DNA of 64,000 bases from Nitrospira sp. Its GTDB lineage: Bacteria; Nitrospirota; Nitrospiria; Nitrospirales; Nitrospiraceae. A model generated the notes under the pieces. It was given only the letters and a program-made list of their open reading frames with translations. It was not told the DNA's origin and ran no database searches. Both the position numbers and the translations under genes were made by a program. The DNA is taken from assembly GCA_029194675.1 (NCBI GenBank), contig JARFXP010000003.1, positions 124,001-188,000 on the forward strand, read 5' to 3'. Shown here piece after piece: positions 62,801 through 64,000 of the stretch. The first letter of the stretch is position 1. Each line of letters starts with the position of its first letter.

Positions 62801-64000
62801 CGGATCTGCTCATACCATGGCTGTTGGTCGGAGTTCCGTTTGCTGGTGCGCTCGTGTGTCTGACCTGTTGGTCCGACCCCTACCGGGTGAAGAGGTCCAC
62901 GATCGTCTGGTCCGTCATCAGCCTTGCGTCGATCGCCGGAGTTGCGGAACGGCTTCCGACTCCACCCGATGGTCTCTTACCGCTCTATTTGCTGCCGCTC
63001 GCAGCCGTGGTGTCCGCATTAGGCCAGCCGGTTCACGAAACCCATCGGCTCTCCTGGATCATGACCTTGGTCTTTCTCGGTTTGGGAATGGGCCTGCTCA
63101 CCGCCGGGAATTCGGTCGGTCTGTTGTGCCTGATCTTGGTCATGCTGACCATCATGCTCCTCCTCTACCGTCACCACACCACGCTTTGGCCCATCTCCTG
63201 GTGGGGCATCGGCTGCTTCGGTATCGGAATCGGTGGCGCGGTTTTTTCTCTCGTGGCAGAACCGCCGATGTCATCGGTGGCGTCCTTAGCGACCTGTGCC
63301 GTTCTGTTGCCGCTCATGCCGTTTCATGATGGATACCTCACGGCGCTGACCAGATTGCCTGGTAGTTTGCCGTCATTTATTGTGTTGCTGTTGCCGGTGC
63401 TAGGCCTTCACCGATTGGCGACAGTCATGCCGACGATGCCGAATGAATTCGTTGCGGTCGTCAGTCTGATGGCCCTGATGAGCGCCCTGTACGGTGCGAT
63501 CAAAGCCTTGGCCCAGTCGCGTGTCCGTCTCTTGGTCGGCTATGGCAGCGTCTCGTTTTTTTCGATCCTCTGGTGGTTTGTGGCTGGAGCCCACAGGGCG
63601 ACCGCGCGCGGGGCCGTGCTGGCCGGAGCAGTCGGTCTCGCGACTAGCGGATTGTTGGTGGCCTGGCAAGTGATCCGCACGAGATACGGCGACGATGTGG
63701 ACCCGCAGGCCATCAGGGGCCTGGCCGCTGCGATGCCGAAATATGCGGTCTTGTTATCTCTGTTGGGCCTTGCGGCCATGGGAATTCCTCCCTTCGGGGT
63801 CTTTGCGGGGTTCATGGGGTTGCTGCTGACCGCTCCGCCCTTTTCAACGATCGGCCTGTTCATCGCGCTCGCGGCCTGGCTTGCCGCCTCGTGGTATATC
63901 ATGCAGATGATGCAACAGTTGCTCTTCGGCGCCCGCCGATCGGATCTACGCTATGCGGATCTCCGTCATCCCGAATTTACGTCCCTGTTGATCGTGGTGC
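62797..64000 (+). CDS. Third antiporter-like membrane subunit (NuoM/NuoN/MrpD-like), partial
   Basis: Open from the ATG at 62797 to the window edge (401 codons visible), starting MTDLLIPWLLVGVPFAGALV. Strongly hydrophobic, about ten helices visible. Segments such as VSLMALMSALYGAIKALAQS with RVRLLVGYGSVSFFSILWWF and LLSLLGLAAMGIPPFGVFAG are the helix-8 and helix-11/12 patterns of the Proton_antipo_M family, here more divergent: a Q-S-R where other members have N-D-I-K. It overlaps the preceding stop by 4 bases. The downstream gene is out of view; a DabA (DUF2309) gene would settle the system. Confidence 0.8.
   Translation, partial: MTDLLIPWLLVGVPFAGALVCLTCWSDPYRVKRSTIVWSVISLASIAGVAERLPTPPDGLLPLYLLPLAAVVSALGQPVHETHRLSWIMTLVFLGLGMGLLTAGNSVGLLCLILVMLTIMLLLYRHHTTLWPISWWGIGCFGIGIGGAVFSLVAEPPMSSVASLATCAVLLPLMPFHDGYLTALTRLPGSLPSFIVLLLPVLGLHRLATVMPTMPNEFVAVVSLMALMSALYGAIKALAQSRVRLLVGYGSVSFFSILWWFVAGAHRATARGAVLAGAVGLATSGLLVAWQVIRTRYGDDVDPQAIRGLAAAMPKYAVLLSLLGLAAMGIPPFGVFAGFMGLLLTAPPFSTIGLFIALAAWLAASWYIMQMMQQLLFGARRSDLRYADLRHPEFTSLLIVV

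Overview
The window looks like a chromosomal segment of a Nitrospira-like bacterium (phylum Nitrospirota). This is inferred from gene content and style, not from a marker gene: many sensor kinases, PilZ proteins, a long TatA-like protein, a pair of DabB/NuoL-like subunits and short palindromic repeats between genes. No rRNA is present, so the assignment is tentative.

Bases 1 to about 19,900 are an insertion-sequence graveyard. I see IS3-, IS21-, IS110-, IS1380-, IS1634- and ISNCY (IS1202-like)-type elements, most of them broken. They are nested. An ISNCY-type element is the outermost shell (matching 19-bp inverted ends at 10912-10930 and 19887-19905). It was hit by an IS1634-type element (TSD ttag), an IS110-type element and IS3-type elements. 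The IS110 transposase is split by an IS1380-type element (TSD tttat), which is itself split by an intact IS3-type element (TSD gcc). Removing each insert with one target copy joins the interrupted coding frames across the junctions. A second nest is an IS21-type element inside another IS1380-type transposase. Bases 1-4695 repeat 14242-18944 almost exactly, so the window holds either a real ~4.7 kb duplication or an assembly artefact. The only host-like gene in this part is a small lipoprotein at 10449-10790.

From 20,000 the window becomes ordinary chromosome: tRNA-Ser, SRP RNA, dnaX-ybaB-recR, a DksA/TraR-type protein and a TPR lipoprotein; then an IS110 relic, tRNA-Leu(UAG), tig-clpP-clpX, and two paralogous PilZ proteins. 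After these come a TatA-like protein, an M24 peptidase, a C26 amidotransferase-like hydrolase, an amino-acid permease, nagZ, pepA, queE and a HAD hydrolase. tRNA-Leu(GAG) follows, with a perfect consensus promoter upstream.

From 42,000 to 49,260 there is a signalling island: a 1299-aa kinase with seven PAS domains and a GAF domain, its NarL-type regulator, a hybrid PAS kinase and a single-domain receiver. Next come PriA with its helicase motifs lost, a 55-aa cysteine-rich ORF, an esterase, a 1106-aa membrane protein of unknown function, SelO and a DUF2294 protein.

The window ends in an operon of two tandem DabB/NuoL-like proton-channel subunits and a third antiporter-like subunit that runs off the edge. 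Each DabB-like gene is preceded by a copy of a ~120-bp palindromic repeat, and the first also by a strong terminator-like hairpin. I regard this cluster as the best candidate for a less-described system: a multi-subunit ion-driven inorganic-carbon or ion transporter.
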